Both the position numbers and the translations under genes were made by a program. From assembly GCA_934047225.1 (NCBI GenBank), contig OW204012.1, forward strand, positions 15,252,001-15,316,000: DNA of 64,000 nucleotides, written 5' to 3'. This DNA is from Ypsolopha sequella. Taxonomy: Eukaryota; Arthropoda; Insecta; Lepidoptera; Ypsolophidae. Shown here in pieces: positions 20,112 to 32,088 of the stretch; position 1 is the first letter of the stretch, and each line of letters begins with the position of its first letter. A model generated the notes under the pieces. That model searched no databases and was not told the origin of the DNA. It was given only the letters and a program-made list of their open reading frames with translations.

Positions 20112-20516
20112 CTTGTTACTTAATATAACTAAGATTGTTGTTTTATTTAATATATTTTGTATCTGTAAATACAATTATGAATAAGTTGTAATTTAGCTCA
20201 TAAGTACTTAGTATTAAGTATAATTTACATATTCAAATGCAATATATTTTTGTTAATGAATTAAATAAATGAATTTTCTCTAAAAGACATTATCCCTGCA
20301 GTAGCCGGTGTAAGTACCAGATAGATCTAGTCCTCCAGCTGCGGTAGAGCAACTCATTATTAAATGTTAAATTTAACACTTTACTTGCTATTTGCGGTAT
20401 AAAATTAGAAATAACACGTTTTGGGTCGTGCAGGACATTTATATCAAATAGGTTTTTATTGTAGCCCGTTATGTTTATAGCCGGCAATAATATGGTGCAG
20501 TAAAAATCATTATCAT
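20112..20516. other. LINE 3' UTR and unassigned sequence
   Basis: 20112-20280 is likely the 3' UTR of the LINE fragment. In 20290-20516 a minus-strand 80-codon frame (reading LLPAINITGYNKNLFDINVL) has a protein-like look but no motif I recognise. Its start falls in the neighbouring SINE, so I do not call it a gene. Confidence 0.4.
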
Positions 20517-20930
20517 ACATACATGTACTCACGCCTGTCTCCCGGAGGGGTAGGTAGAGACTACAGGATTTACCATCTGCTACGGTGTTAACACACCTCT
20601 TCTACATCCATTAATTTAGTTATACAGGCTCTTAAATAATAAAATAAATATATGAATATATCGTCACGACATGAATCCCCGAGGGGTTGTCAGAGGTGTG
20701 CTGAGTTTGAACTATGATATGCAAGTCTCATTCCATACTCGGTACACCCGCGTTTCACCGACGATGGGTGGTGAGCCCTATCGCCGTACTTCGGGCACAA
20801 ATACACGTTTTTTAGGGCATGCAGGTTTCCTTACGATGTTTTCCTTTACCGTTCAGCAAGTAGTAAGTAAGAACAAATACTATGCACATAAATTCCGAAA
20901 AACTAGTATGTCACACACAGCCTAACTTTA
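20517..20930 (+). repeat. Lepidopteran SINE-like repeats, tandem pieces
   Basis: The first piece has CTCACGCCTGTCTCCCGGAG, GGGTAGGTAGAGAC and GCTACGGTGTTAACACACC. The second begins CGTCACGACATGAATCCCCG and includes GGTGAGCCCTATCGCCGTAC and CAGGTTTCCTTACGATGTTT. Those are parts of common lepidopteran SINEs. No tRNA-like head is kept. Confidence 0.75.
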
Positions 20931-21215
20931 GCACCGTTAAAGATGAAATAAATTTGGCACAAAATAGCATTAATTTACATAGCATAAATATTTAACCACA
21001 ATGTAAAAAAAATATGAAAAATTTGAAATTGTTCGAAATATTTCCAAAACAAAAGTAAGAAAGATAAAAAATATTATTCTAAAAACTTTATGGGTATCAA
21101 ATTGTAGATATTATAAAATTGATCGTAAAAATATACAATTTTACTATATTTACTGGCACTGGTTTTGAGAAATCTTTAATAAATAACTTTAAACTCTCGC
21201 GTTTTGTACACATTA

Positions 21216-21742
21216 TCTAAATATATAAAACAAAGTCGTGTTAGTTACACCACTTATAACTCAAGATCGGCTGGATCGATGTTAGTTATCTCTTTTTTGG
21301 TGTATTCTTATCCGCTCCGAATAGCAGAATAAGTAATAAAATATCGGATAAGTTATCGAATAACAATTAATTAATTAATTAATTTTACGAATGCAAACAG
21401 CATGTGGTGCCATCTGTTGACAAAACTACGCATATAAAAGAAACCTATTTATATAGCGTTCATTAAATAACATCTAAACCCCAAGTTTTAAAATCGCTTA
21501 GTTATTCCAAGAACTATTATTTCTGCATATATTCAATACCCTACGCTAAGCCTACAACGGTACTGAAACTACATGGGTCCCTGCCATTCTTCTTTCGCAA
21601 TGGCAAGCAATAAAACATTTCTGTATTTGCAAAAAAGTTGTATTAATGTTATTACCTTAATGAAATCCTAAATTAAGTTTAACTAAAGTTAACACGATAT
21701 TATTAGACTGTTAGGCGGAACGAAGTTCGCCGGGTCAGCTAG
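21216..21742 (+). mobile_element. Non-autonomous Helitron
   Basis: It begins TCTAAATATATAAAACAAAG and ends in a short hairpin, GGCGGAACGAAGTTCGCC, followed by GGGTCAGCTAG. It sits between A (21215) and T (21743). TC start, 3' hairpin, CTAG end and A/T insertion site are the Helitron hallmarks. It has no Rep/helicase coding, so it is a 527-bp non-autonomous copy. Confidence 0.85.
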
Positions 21743-22407
21743 TAACATATATTGTTTCAAATTGTCTCCCACAAAATCCAAGGTAGCCGACTGGTTGTTT
21801 ACTTTGAATTATGACAGGACAGAATCTTTACTCTATAATGAGTTTGTCTTTGATAACTTTAAATAGATAACTTTAAATTATGTTTGTGTTTAATGATTTA
21901 TTCTAAGCATGTTCTTATGTTTGTTTATTAGTTTTAAATATATATATATATATATTTGTAGTAATGGTACCCATTGTCACCGTAACATATTTTTGGTACC
22001 CCGCATTACTGGCCTGGCCGAGTTTGGGGACCCCTGTTCAAATTGTGTATGTTTTTATTTCTGTGCAGTGTACTTATTTGTATGATTTTTATAATACTGT
22101 AATAACTTTTTTCGAAGCAATAAAATATTTTTTACTTTTTTACTTTTTACTTTACTTACACATGGAGTCCAGTCATCGGGAAATTTAAATCGCGGGTTTC
22201 TTCTCTTAGTGCATCTCCGGATACTGTGAGCGTTGTGTGCCGTGCGTGAATAAGATAACAATTAATTTTAAAGACTAAAGTGTTTTTGCGGGTACAAGGA
22301 AAATACTTCGGTCGTCACCTGCATCTCATCACTGCGCCTCGCCATACTTGCCAGTTTCCCGTAGACCACGAGACATGCAACTGTCTCGAAACGTTGGGTG
22401 TCCCCTT
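21743..22407. other. Unassigned, with a possible hAT end
   Basis: An (AT)n run lies at 21938-21955. TTTGGGGACCCCTG at 22023-22036 resembles a hAT right terminus, but I could not find its left partner. No gene. Confidence 0.35.
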
Positions 22408-23090
22408 TTTAACCGACTTCAAAAAGGAGGCGGTTCTCAATTCGACTGTATGTTTTTTTTTTTTGGCGTTGTTACTCCATAACTCCGTCATTTCTGAACC
22501 GATTTGAACAATTCTTTTTTTGTTTGAAAGAGTGTACTTCCAGGTAGGTCCCATTTTTGGTTTGGTCATGATCTGATGAAGGTCTTCAGAGATAGGCAGT
22601 GGAACTCCTCAGAAAATGACAGCATACCTCTCGAAATTGAGGTAATCGCTTTGTACCTGGGTGTTGATTACAAGGTATTACTTGAAAATCATCATTCTTC
22701 CACCTGACCTTCGATCCTGGCTTCATCACCATATTCACCATAGAACTCCTCAACGGATCAGAGCACATAACTCGAGATTGCGGCAATCACTGCGTTAGGG
22801 TGCTAATTCAAGGGTATTACTTGGAGATTACCAGAATACCCACCTGACCTTCGATCCTGGCTTCATCACCATAGAACTCCTCAACGGATAACAGCACATA
22901 ACTTTGGATTGCGGCAATCAGTTTGTGTTATGGTGCTCATTGCAGGGCATTGCTTGAAAATTGCCAGTGTACCCACCTGACCTTCGATCTTGGCTTCATC
23001 ACCGTAGAACTCTTTAACGAATGACAGTACATAACTCGAGATTGATAGCAGGAAGCTACTCAAACATAGCTACTTATACTCACTTGAACT
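22408..23090. repeat. AACCGACTTC repeat with internal tandem units
   Basis: It starts AACCGACTTCAAAAAGGAGG. From about 22600 it holds about 3.5 diverged tandem units (CACCTGACCTTCGATCCTGG at 22701, 22841 and, variant, 22974; spacings 140 and 133 bp). It is a common lepidopteran element type from memory. Frames inside are shadows. Confidence 0.7.
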
Positions 23091-23159
23091 TCGTTTCATA
23101 TTAAAACCACGTTTGCAAGAACTACCCATATTTCACAATTTAACCCAGCAACACTAAAA

Positions 23160-23375
23160 AATGTGAAATAAAATAAACTTTTAACAAAAAAATAGCAACC
23201 GACTTCAATAGTAACAGCAGTCATTCACTAAAAAGTTAATAATAATTCTATAAAGACCGATGGTACCGAAGCAACACTTTTGCCGACTTCTTTCTTCCTG
23301 AAACATTATGTTATGTAGAAGTCGGCGTATTTCCTACGATATAGCAACATAAAAACCAATATAAGAACGTTTATA
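23160..23375. mobile_element. Family F foldback repeat, copy 2
   Basis: Matches 19190-19450 from AAATAAACTTTTAACAAAAA on, then diverges at the right, where the order of the TTCCTACGATATAGCAACAT segment differs. Confidence 0.75.
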
Positions 23376-23379
23376 AAAG

Positions 23380-23678
23380 TTTATTTTATTGTAAAAAGGT
23401 AAAAATTGATCGCGGTAGACCCGATTATATATGTTATAATCTTTAATAAAACCACAAAAATATGTATGTCCCCCCCCCCCCCCCCCCTTATCTCCGAAAC
23501 TGGTGGACCGAAAAATATGAAAAAAATCATGGTAATATGTGTTTACGTAAATATTACAGGAAAAATAAAGCAGTTGAGAAATTCATGAAATAAAATGACT
23601 AAGTTAAATTTATCATCCGGAACCATAGGCACGCTAGGTAGTAGTCTGACTCGCACTTGGCCGGTGTTTTTTTTTTTT
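23380..23678. repeat. R-family repeat with poly-C run
   Basis: It ends GACTCGCACTTGGCCGG, the R-family terminus. It contains an uninterrupted C run of about 18 (23470-23487) next to CTCCGAAACTGGTGG. The full-length relative at 48770-49480 has a G run beside GTTTCGCTGGCA, which is the same site on the other strand. Confidence 0.7.
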
Positions 23679-23800
23679 TTTAAACTGTCGCTTTTTGATA
23701 GCGCGCGATGCTTCACGGCTTTGAACATTAACGAAACGTTTTAGAGTTTAGTTCAACTTGTTGCAAAATGACTTGCTCAATTGTGTTGAATTCAGTGTAA

Positions 23801-24037
23801 CACGTTTTAACTTATTTGACAGGACTAAACTTAATTTAGGCGTTCTGTCTTTTTCTTTCTGTATCAAAAAGACAAAGACAGGACGCTTAAAATAAGGTTA
23901 GTAATGGTGTCGATTGACTTAACTTATTTGATAGGACTAACCTTATTTTAAGCGTCCTGTCTTTTTCTTTCTTTATCGAAAAGACAAGGACAGAACGCTT
24001 AAATTAAGTTTAGTCCTGTCAAATAAGTTTAAACGTG
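23801..24037. mobile_element. Double-hairpin palindrome (family I)
   Basis: Outer arms CACGTTTTAACTTATTTGAC and GTCAAATAAGTTTAAACGTG pair. Inside are two hairpin units, each with CTGTCTTTTTCTTTCTTTAT loops. A single unit stands alone at 52374-52485. This looks like two I elements inserted or duplicated head to head. Confidence 0.85.
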
Positions 24038-24224
24038 TGCCACCGAATCGATACAAATATCTCATTATAAGCTCTTAAACTGACATGAAATGTTTTAAAA
24101 TGTGCCTGTTCAAGATAACAGTATATATTTGATTTTGATGCAGACAAAGAAAGACTTTATAAAGGCTTTATATTTTTTATTGAACTCAACAAACCAGTTT
24201 GTCCTACTGACTTAGGGTTGTCAA

Positions 24225-24638
24225 CTGTAAACTCTATAAACTAGGACAGGGAGCTCAAAAACCCCGGACTTTTGAGCGTAAAACCCGGACAGTCTTATCT
24301 TTTTTTCTTCACAAATAAAATTACCTAATTAAGTATAAAATAATTTAAATAATAAACAGTCTATTTCTCTCATCATCAAATAAAAACAAATCTAATTAAG
24401 AAGTAAACTAAATTTTGGTAACAAAATTAAGAAATCTTAAAATAATTAAACATAAAATTCTGAGGTTTTCTCGCTTCTTAAGAAAACTAGGAACTATACA
24501 TTTATAATTTTTCTATCAAAGAAGCTACTTTTCTGCGAAAATTTTAAACCCGGACGCAATGCAAATCCCGTCCGGACGCTCCCCGGACGCCCTCCAAACT
24601 AGGACAAATCCGGGGAAACCGGGACGGATGGCAACCCT
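24225..24638. mobile_element. Non-autonomous hAT element
   Basis: It begins GGGTTGTCAACTG and ends GGATGGCAACCCT. The flanks CTGACTTA (24217-24224) and CTGACTCC (24639-24646) look like a worn 8-bp duplication. Sub-terminal CCGGAC-rich repeats occur at both ends. No transposase coding remains. Confidence 0.75.
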
Positions 24639-24865
24639 CTGACTCCATATTTAATCCATCCCTTATACGAGTTTCAAAAGCTAAATGTCGTAAGTGAATA
24701 TTGTTGTATTTTCAGTTCGATGTTGCAAATGGGGTCGTTTGAATCAGACGCTATAAAATATGGCTGGTTTGAAATTTGGCCTTGGCCTTAATCCCTAACA
24801 AATCGAAGGTCAGAGATGGCGGTAGACGAGGACTCGGTAGACCAGTGACTTGATGGTTCGATGAT

Positions 24866-25232
24866 AATAGTAGTTTATGCTACAAGGGCGCAAAGGAATA
24901 AATTAAGTGTTTTAAACGTAACCGAGTAATTTATTGCTCTTACGCCCGTGTATCATACTACGTTTTTCAATGCATAGTGTGAGGAAATAAAACAACTATG
25001 TATAATTTTGTGAACTTTAAATTGTAATCGGCTCAAAAGGACTGTATCTAGAGCCGTTAAACAGTGGAAAAAAAGTATGACATTTATGGTACACAGGAAA
25101 GGCTGCAGGTTAGCCAACCATTGTAAATAAATTAAAAAAAATAATAATAATAAAGGCCTAGGGCAAAATAATCGACTTTCTGTTCGGTTTTGATGCATAA
25201 AAAGTGGGCCTTTACGAGCACATGCATTGAAA
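24866..25232 (-). mobile_element. Family K palindrome-ended element, copy 3
   Basis: Minus-strand K, from ATAATAGTAGTTTATGC to CTTTACGAGCACATGCATTG. Here the palindrome has lost most of its loop (GTGTTTTAAACGTAACC) relative to copy 5. Confidence 0.9.
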
Positions 25233-25339
25233 TAAGTATTTAGATGATTGCTGGTAAAACCTGGGTGTGATACGACCACGGCAAGGATTGGTGACACAGT
25301 AACGAAGAGGCTTATAGCCAGCTGTGGGGAGAGACCAGT

Positions 25340-25500
25340 GGGTCTACTGCGTAATTCTCATTTTCATCAACATCAACTTGGGATTGAAATTTGACGTGCG
25401 TGCGACGACGCCCGCCTAACATGCCATCTCTTTTGCACGCGTTAAATTTCGCATGCATTTGCTTGAAGTTGATACAAATGAGAATTACGCGGTAGAGCCC
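25340..25500. mobile_element. 162-bp TIR MITE, copy 2
   Basis: GGGTCTACTGCGTAATTCTC to GAATTACGCGGTAGAGCCC. Same orientation as copy 1. Confidence 0.9.
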
Positions 25501-26318
25501 CAGCTGCCAATCATGATGATAACGGTGACAACAGTATTGACAATAATCTAAATAGGGTTTTCATTTTATTCTTCACAGCAATGCTTAATTTCCCAATTGT
25601 CTAGTAAAATGCTTAAATATATATTAGATATATAAAAATGTTTGCTCTAAAGTATTATTAAAATGAACACAAATTTCCGTTTTACCCGTAACATCGTGAT
25701 TTTAATCTCGACCGGATCATTTATTAAAGAGGACAAGTTGAACGACCGATCAGAAAACAGCTCAAAAAGGCCCACGTTATAAAAAGGGGGAGATTTTCAA
25801 TAGGGACCATCCTTTATGCCGAGCCCTCCGCGTTCGATGTAAGGGCTGAGACCATAATTACATGAAATTAATAAGAAGTGCGCTCGCGCACGCGACGACA
25901 GGGTTGTCGCGAATTAATAAAAAAATAACTTTTACAACTTACTACATTTTTGTATATGCTGTGTGATTAATGATTCCATTCGAGAAAAAAACGTGTTTTT
26001 TGTCTTTACTGTTTTATATAATATCGGTTTGTTTAATGTACTGTAATATTATAATTCACATGCGGCACAGTGTTTTAGAGAACCAGATTTTGTGAAATGT
26101 GGTTAAATATTAAAATTGCTTATAAATCTTGGATATAACAAGGAATTTGGATACAAGAAATATTGTAAATACAAACATCCAAGACTAACACCACCCGACC
26201 CAATTGTGTTTTATGGCTGAAAAAAAAAGTAAATCAAAATTTGAAAAAATTCTTTAGTGGCTTTTTATTTTGCACAAATTAGTATTGTAAAAAGTGTAAT
26301 ACATAATAATATCTCTAA
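25501..26318. other. AT-rich stretch with no supported feature
   Basis: No repeat boundary or coding signal recognised. A slightly GC-richer patch lies at 25790-25910 (CCGAGCCCTCCGCGTTCG; GCGCTCGCGCACGCGACG). Confidence 0.4.
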
Positions 26319-26704
26319 TTAAGAGGCTATGCGAATTTTATTTTTGTCACTGTCACACCAAGCGAAAAATCGCGCAGTGCGAGAGGGGCGGATTCAGGGC
26401 AAGGGGAAAAAGTTGGTTTTATATTTTTATAAAAAAAACTAAAATAGCTAGGAAAATTTCAAATATCAAATCTCTAGATATTGTTAAAACACACCTAAAA
26501 AATATGTTTGAGTTCCATATATGGTTCCTATTCGTCAAACGAGGAGAAAAAGTGTGTTTAAAGACCTCATTTCAACAATTATTTCTATCGAGGAAATTTT
26601 ATCCAATTTCAAAACCCTAGATTATATAATCAAAATGCATATACATGTATTTCATGAAATACACAGAAAAGAAACATCCGTATTTTTTTCGCATATCGCT
26701 TTAA
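26319..26704. mobile_element. Family B TTAA-flanked MITE, copy 2
   Basis: Uninterrupted, 386 bp, from TTAAGAGGCTATGCG to CATATCGCTTTAA. Frames 26521-26923 arise from it and its flank. Confidence 0.85.
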
Positions 26705-27100
26705 AAGTCGATTACGTTGCTTCACTCTGTAAATATGTATTTTTTCCGTTTTTTCGGTCTTGAAAATATGATAACTTTAAAAAATATTAAGTATATGAAA
26801 ACTAAGCACATTGTGCAACGAGAATTTTACTCTGGTATTAAAATTAGTTATATCTATTGTAATATGGCAATACACATCACAAAATCGGGTCCTCGAAAAC
26901 ACTGTGTGCGGGTATTTAATTAAATAAAATGTGCCATTTAACCGGCATATTTAAATTGAAAATTATCCTTCTAATTATTATACCAGCTGTAAATGGACAA
27001 GTATCTTTAAACTAAACCATGTCATCTACTGATCATACCGAACAACATTCCTTTAAGAAATATAACCGTGCAAAATAAAACCACAGTAGGTTTATAAAAT

Positions 27101-27279
27101 ACTAGCGACCCGCCCGCCCCGGCTTCGCACGGGCATGTATTATACATATAAAAGAGGAAGCTCTTGAATCACTCTATCTATTAAAAAAAATCGCATCAAA
27201 ATCCGTTGCGTAGTTTTAAAGATCTATGCATACATAGGGACACCAGCGGGAAGCGACTTTGTTTTATACTATGTAGTGA
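27101..27279. repeat. S-family dispersed repeat, short copy
   Basis: It begins ACTAGCGACCCGCC with CCCGGCTTCGCACGGG and ends GGGAAGCGACTTTG, TTTTATACTATGTAGTGA. The longer copy is at 45803-46302. The type is widespread in arthropods. I do not know its superfamily. Confidence 0.8.
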
Positions 27280-28129
27280 AAGGAAATATAAAAATGAAAA
27301 AGGTGCTATTTTAGTAGAGCCATCCCTAAATGTAATGTAGCTGATCTACGTCATATCGAAAATCCGATCACTCACGAAAGCTGTCGATTATACCCGACGA
27401 CGATGGCGAAGACTTACGGTGTAGGTAGAGTATAGAATCTATACTATAGATAGACTAAACGCTGTAATCTATATCCCCGGCAAGTAATATAAAACCTTAC
27501 AAAATAATGATAACGTAACTTTGTTGTTATAGTATATATATAACGTGAGATTGATGCTGCCTGCTCTCACCCGGTTGTTTCATCACGGCAATCATTGCGC
27601 CTTAAGAAGATGGCAGACCCTAGCAACTTTTTTTAATTACCCGTCTAGCACAATAAGTCTAATGGCAAAGACTTTATTTGCTTTTCATAGAGGCGATTAC
27701 ATGTTGTCTCTTTGGCCTCTTTTGCTTGGACGCGTAATACTAGTGATCACGCAGCGAATATTTTGTAGGAGAAAAAATATTGAATTTAGGTGATATACGT
27801 ACCTTCATATTTCTATTAACTATTTTATGAAAACAAAATCATGTTGATCTCTTAACCGCGTTATTTATGCGAACGTTTGAAAACCAAAAAAAGAGGGTGC
27901 AAAACATTTTTTTTTGACAAAAGTAAATCTTAGTACATTGTTTATACGTAATATCCCTAGAGAAAAGATTAATAAACCAAATATATTTTTTTCAATACAA
28001 GGAGAGTCCGAATTTCTTCAAACGAACACTAGATAGCCTGGAGTTGGTCATGCTCTAGGCTCAGGTACAGTCTTAACGTCCCCAAGAAACCTTCCAGGCA
28101 ACAGTTCTCTGCAGAGTGGTGTATTTTTG
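27280..28129. other. Unassigned stretch
   Basis: No gene. The 27545-27793 frame (reading MRLMLPALTRLFHHGN) has no family signature and lies in unique-looking sequence. I leave it uncalled. Confidence 0.4.
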
Positions 28130-28400
28130 TATTTTATTCTCCCAGACGGCAGGCAGAGACTACAGATCTCCATTGCTACGATCCTGACACATCTGTTCCT
28201 CACCTGCAACTTTTCATTTCAGGGAGATTATTAAAACAAATAGGGAAACGGAAAAGTGGGCCAAGCAAACTCCCTTGTAGAACACCATATCTTTTTATGC
28301 AACCCATAAAAATCTACTACGATCCCGACATACCTTTTTCGCTTCTTCCACACTCATCAATTGTATTTATACAAGCTCTTTTATTCCTGTTGCTTGATTT
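28130..28400 (+). repeat. Lepidopteran SINE-like repeat, two fragments
   Basis: Fragments at 28137-28205 (TCTCCCAGACGGCAGGCAG; CTACGATCCTGACACATC) and 28313-28395 (CTACTACGATCCCGACATAC; TTATACAAGCTCTTTTATTCC) match the repeat at 16105-16290. Confidence 0.6.
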
Positions 28401-28865
28401 TGATTTGGCTTTCTTCATCATATAGCAATGCGATGTAATTTTACCACGTAAGAACATGTCCCGATCCCTAAAGTCCAAAAAAAAGTCATAGCGTCCTTTT
28501 TTGCTAAAGATCACCCTAAACACGAAGAAACCCGAAGGTTTCCGAATACCGCCGACCGTGAACATCTGTCGTTTCGGCGCGTGCGTCTTTTACCTGTATA
28601 CTTGTAACCACGTTACGTTTAACGCTACTTTGACTCTTATACCGCTGTGATTGAGCTGATTTTAGCTTGCCAAAGATGTTTTTTAATTGTGGTGATACAG
28701 TTAGATATACGTAGTATAAAGATTTATACAGGTGACCCGAGGGAGGAAAGCTAAAGGGTAGATAAAGTCCGAAGTAGTGGAATTTCTTTATAACTTGGTT
28801 GCTAAGGTGATAGTGAGTATAGGTACTTACTGAACTGTAGGTCTATCTAACATTATGGTTGTATT
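28401..28865. other. Unassigned stretch
   Basis: No feature found. The minus-strand frame 28317-28565 begins in the neighbouring repeat and has no motif. Confidence 0.4.
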
Positions 28866-28970
28866 TATGTATACAGGCTAGTGATAGACGGACAGACAGA
28901 CAGACGGACAGCGGAGTCTTAGTAATAGGGTCGCGTTGGTTACCCTTTCGGTACGGAACCCTAAAAATCA
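28866..28970 (+). repeat. R-family fragment
   Basis: It contains a GGACAGACAGACAGACGGAC run, CGGAGTCTTAGTAATAGGG and ends GGTACGGAACCCTAAAAAT, the other terminus of the R family (compare 34648-34740 on the opposite strand). Confidence 0.75.
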
Positions 28971-29804
28971 ATCTTAGCATTAAAATGTTTGAAAAGATGT
29001 TTAAGGCGATGGGTATTCGTGATTTTCTGGATAAACGTATTCTTTTGTGTTTTAATCAAAACTATGATCTAAATGGTTTTTGTAATCCATTTACTAAATT
29101 TTGAATAAATAAACTAAAAAAAAAAACATTTCATTTGAGTCATAATTAGGTTTTGAACGATACCAAAATAAACATCGTAAGAAATGTGACAGCCGTCATA
29201 TTTTAAACACATCCTTATAATTCCAAAATAATAAATAAAAACTCCTTGAATCGCGAGTTTTGTAGCGACTTTTCCGCACTCTGCCCAAATGAAAATCCAA
29301 AGACGCAAATTTCTCCTACTCCTTATACAAGGCTAGCTCTCCATTGTTCAGTGTAAACACTCTACTAAATAAAGTGGTGCAAGTTTGATAACCCGCCGAA
29401 TGCCATTCCGCCGGTGAAAGAATCCGATAAATAACTAACCGGCAAATAGATCCGGTAATTGATTACTGAATAGTTTATTCGCTGGATAGGGACGTTACGA
29501 CGCGAACAGTAGGCATACTTTCTAGTAGAGCTGGGTTTGTACAAACCTGAGTGCGCAAACTAAATTCTGACCTCTTATAAAATGTTTTGTAACAGTAAAG
29601 ATAATTTGTTCAAACTATAAACTGAACATAAAAATTTTGTATTTTGTATTAAAAAACCTGAAAACTATAACTAAGTAGCAAAAAGGGGCAAACTCAGCAA
29701 ATGACACCAGTTGCAAGCAACTCATAGCACTGGTTGCTCATTTTATACAAAAAACACAAATATGCCAATGTTCTTAATATAAACCATACAACTGGACCAT
29801 ACGG
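28971..29804. other. Unassigned stretch
   Basis: No gene or repeat recognised. A CCGCCGAATGCCATTCCGCC patch is near 29393. Otherwise AT-rich. Confidence 0.4.
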
Positions 29805-29918
29805 ACTGACGATCTGAAGGACGTTGCGGGTGGCGGCTAGACGAGGATGACTGAGGACCGCCAAGAGTTGCGTAATATTGGGGAGGCCTATGTCCAGCAG
29901 TGGACGAATACGGGCTGA
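29805..29918 (+). pseudogene. RTE-type retrotransposon ORF2 C-terminal fragment
   Basis: The frame reads TDDLKDVAGGG, a stop (TAG), then MTEDRQELRNIGEAYVQQWT and ends NTG stop. The pattern W.DD.....G..W...A.DR..W...GEAYVQQWT is the well-known end of RTE-group ORF2 proteins, in which tryptophan fits the TAG position. Only 38 codons remain of about 1000. The downstream GGGCTGATGGATGG tail matches the SINE-R tail, so this line marks the LINE that supplied the SINE-R 3' end. One nonsense codon and a Trp-to-Leu change at the RQEL position show decay. Confidence 0.8.
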
Positions 29919-29973
29919 TGGATGGAAACCATACAAATCCCTGATATATTTTCATGATACATATACTCAGCAT

Positions 29974-31119
29974 CCGGATTTAAACTCATATTTTATTTGA
30001 TTTTAATGCCATTTTGTCTTCAGCACTGCGATGATCTGGATAGATATTTCTGTATACTTCAAATAACATACGTAAAAAGTATAAATTGTATAATTTTTTA
30101 CGAAAACTAAAACCGATGTTACTCACTAAAATTGAAAATAAAAAGCACTTGTAATTTTGCTCAGCTTTATCTTGACCCTTCTGGATCAACGAACTTGTAT
30201 TTTTTGTCACTCTCCTTTCATCGATCCTCTCCTGTAGCGTTCTATTGTGGTTTTTATTCACTAGTATATTTTTCCTGACAGACACTTTCCTTTAAGAACC
30301 ACCGGACGACGCCAACTCCGATGCGAAGCGACACGTATCGCGATAATAAAGCACATATTTGGTTAGCTGATCTAAACAAGCGCCTCACGCTTTGCCCCAC
30401 GCCGTTCGAACTGTGCTGAGCGAGTTTCGCCCTTTGCGTTGGAAATAATAATTATTTCCGAATACCTTAATTGTGCCTCGATCACTTGTTATTTTTTATT
30501 CTGTTTTAATTAATAAGAATATTGATGATACTTCCAAGTGGTGTATGTGCTTACTTTGCTTGTTAAATGTTCATAAGTCACTTAACGAAGCATTATAAAA
30601 GTACTCGATTTTATGGCGAAAACCCATTATTTTAAATATTTTTCTGGTCTTTAACGCAATGTTTGTGAAAAAATCAGGGACATACACCATTTCATATTGA
30701 CCATCTAAATGAAAGCCTAAAATTTATTTGATTGAATTGATCCACTTTCGAGAGTTATTATGGTTTTTAAATATGTATGAAGGACGATTCGGAGCGGGTT
30801 CTTAGTAAAGAAGTATGGCTACTGTTCCTAGTTGCACCGTGTTAGGGGAGACTCATTCGTATTTATATCCACGACCAGCCTTTTTGTTTCCGTGACGTGG
30901 CCTTAAGGAAGTGGATGGCTTTTTAAAAGCAAAGAAACATGCTTTCTTTTTTTCCTCCAAAATTAAACAAATTTGTGGGAACAAATAAGTGTGTGGCCAC
31001 GTCAGTGTGTTTCACACGTTTAAAAAACAATTTTTAATAAATTTTTGTTTTGTAGAAATGGGTTATTATACTTTAAAATTTGTGTTATTGTTTTTGTAAG
31101 TAGTAAAAGGGTTATAGAA
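29974..31119. other. Unassigned, with a GC-richer patch
   Basis: 30298-30450 is noticeably richer in CpG (ACCACCGGACGACGCC; GCGACACGTATCGCG) than its surroundings. It could be a regulatory or non-coding exon region, but I see no splice-framed coding sequence. The minus-strand 99-codon frame at 29986-30285 lacks any motif. Confidence 0.35.
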
Positions 31120-31460
31120 GGTGGTAGAGCTGATGCCGGTCTTGAATGTGGAGGTTGGAGGCCCCCTCGAAGTAATTCGGGGGAGAGTAAGAGGACAGCT
31201 CACAGGCAAAAAAACAGGAGGTCCACCATGCCTGGGATAGATGGATGGCGGTATATCCATCTCTAATAGCCAGGCCTTATATGGAACAGACTAGTGACGG
31301 GCAGCGGCGTCACTGGTGCGAGTGTTCCGGCAGAGAATATAAAAGTTCCAGCCTGCCCAGCGTGTGTGAGTATGGGCAATTCTTCCAGGATGACCGCCGG
31401 TAGTGGCAAAGTCCTGGAAAGGCTTATGTCCAGCAGTTGACGAACTAGGCTGATGGATGG
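31120..31460 (+). repeat. SINE-R copy
   Basis: From GGTGGTAGAGCTGATGCCGG to CTAGGCTGATGGATGG. Near full length, with a small internal change around 31329-31350. Confidence 0.9.
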
Positions 31461-32088
31461 TTAATTGGATATATTATATATATTTTTATTACAAGATGGA
31501 AAAATCTATTGGAAAAAAATTCAAATAGATTGATTTTTCTCAATTTGTTTATAATTTGATTTTTTATCCTGTAATGCGCCCTAATAACATAAAACCTGTG
31601 AGTAATTATCAGAAAAAAGGACGTCCTTTTTGAAAGAAGAACGTATATTTTTCTGTTCATATCAAAAGTTTATTTTTCTGCTAGACCTAGCTCCACACGA
31701 TGGGAATAGATTATTCCCTTTGACTTAGCGTTATCGAATGAGCGTAGTGTGAAACCCTCCACCGATTCTGTTCCTACAAGTTCTTTATTAATTGTTAGTT
31801 CGATTTTCAGAACACCTTTAACTTCAAGCGACACGGCCCCAGTAAAAGAAGTATAATAATAAAAATATATATTACACAAAAATAATAACAATGGTTGTTA
31901 TTTATATAATAACAAATGATTGTTATAATAATAACAAAGGCAAGCTTAGAGCCTATCCACGCCTCGTATGTTATACGTGCAGACAACTGAGCCTGCTCAT
32001 TCCTATTGCATTTGTATCGAAAAGGTTTCTGGCTGCAACTGACGCGCGAGATGCGTGAGGAAAAGCTTTTTACCCTAAAGTTCTTTGA
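31461..32088. other. Unassigned stretch
   Basis: AT-rich and without gene signals. 31880-31940 has repeated AATAACAA and TAATAACAAA words. Confidence 0.4.

Noticed and set aside
20290..20532. 80-codon minus-strand frame with protein-like composition
   Set aside because: Start lies in a SINE and no family motif is visible. May be LINE-derived but unsupported.
22010..22040. hAT right end near TTTGGGGACCCCTG
   Set aside because: No left terminus or 8-bp duplication could be found.
24953..25297. 114-codon minus-strand frame
   Set aside because: Shadow of K copy 3. The peptide MHQNRTESRLFCPR recurs in every K copy and shows no conservation beyond DNA identity.
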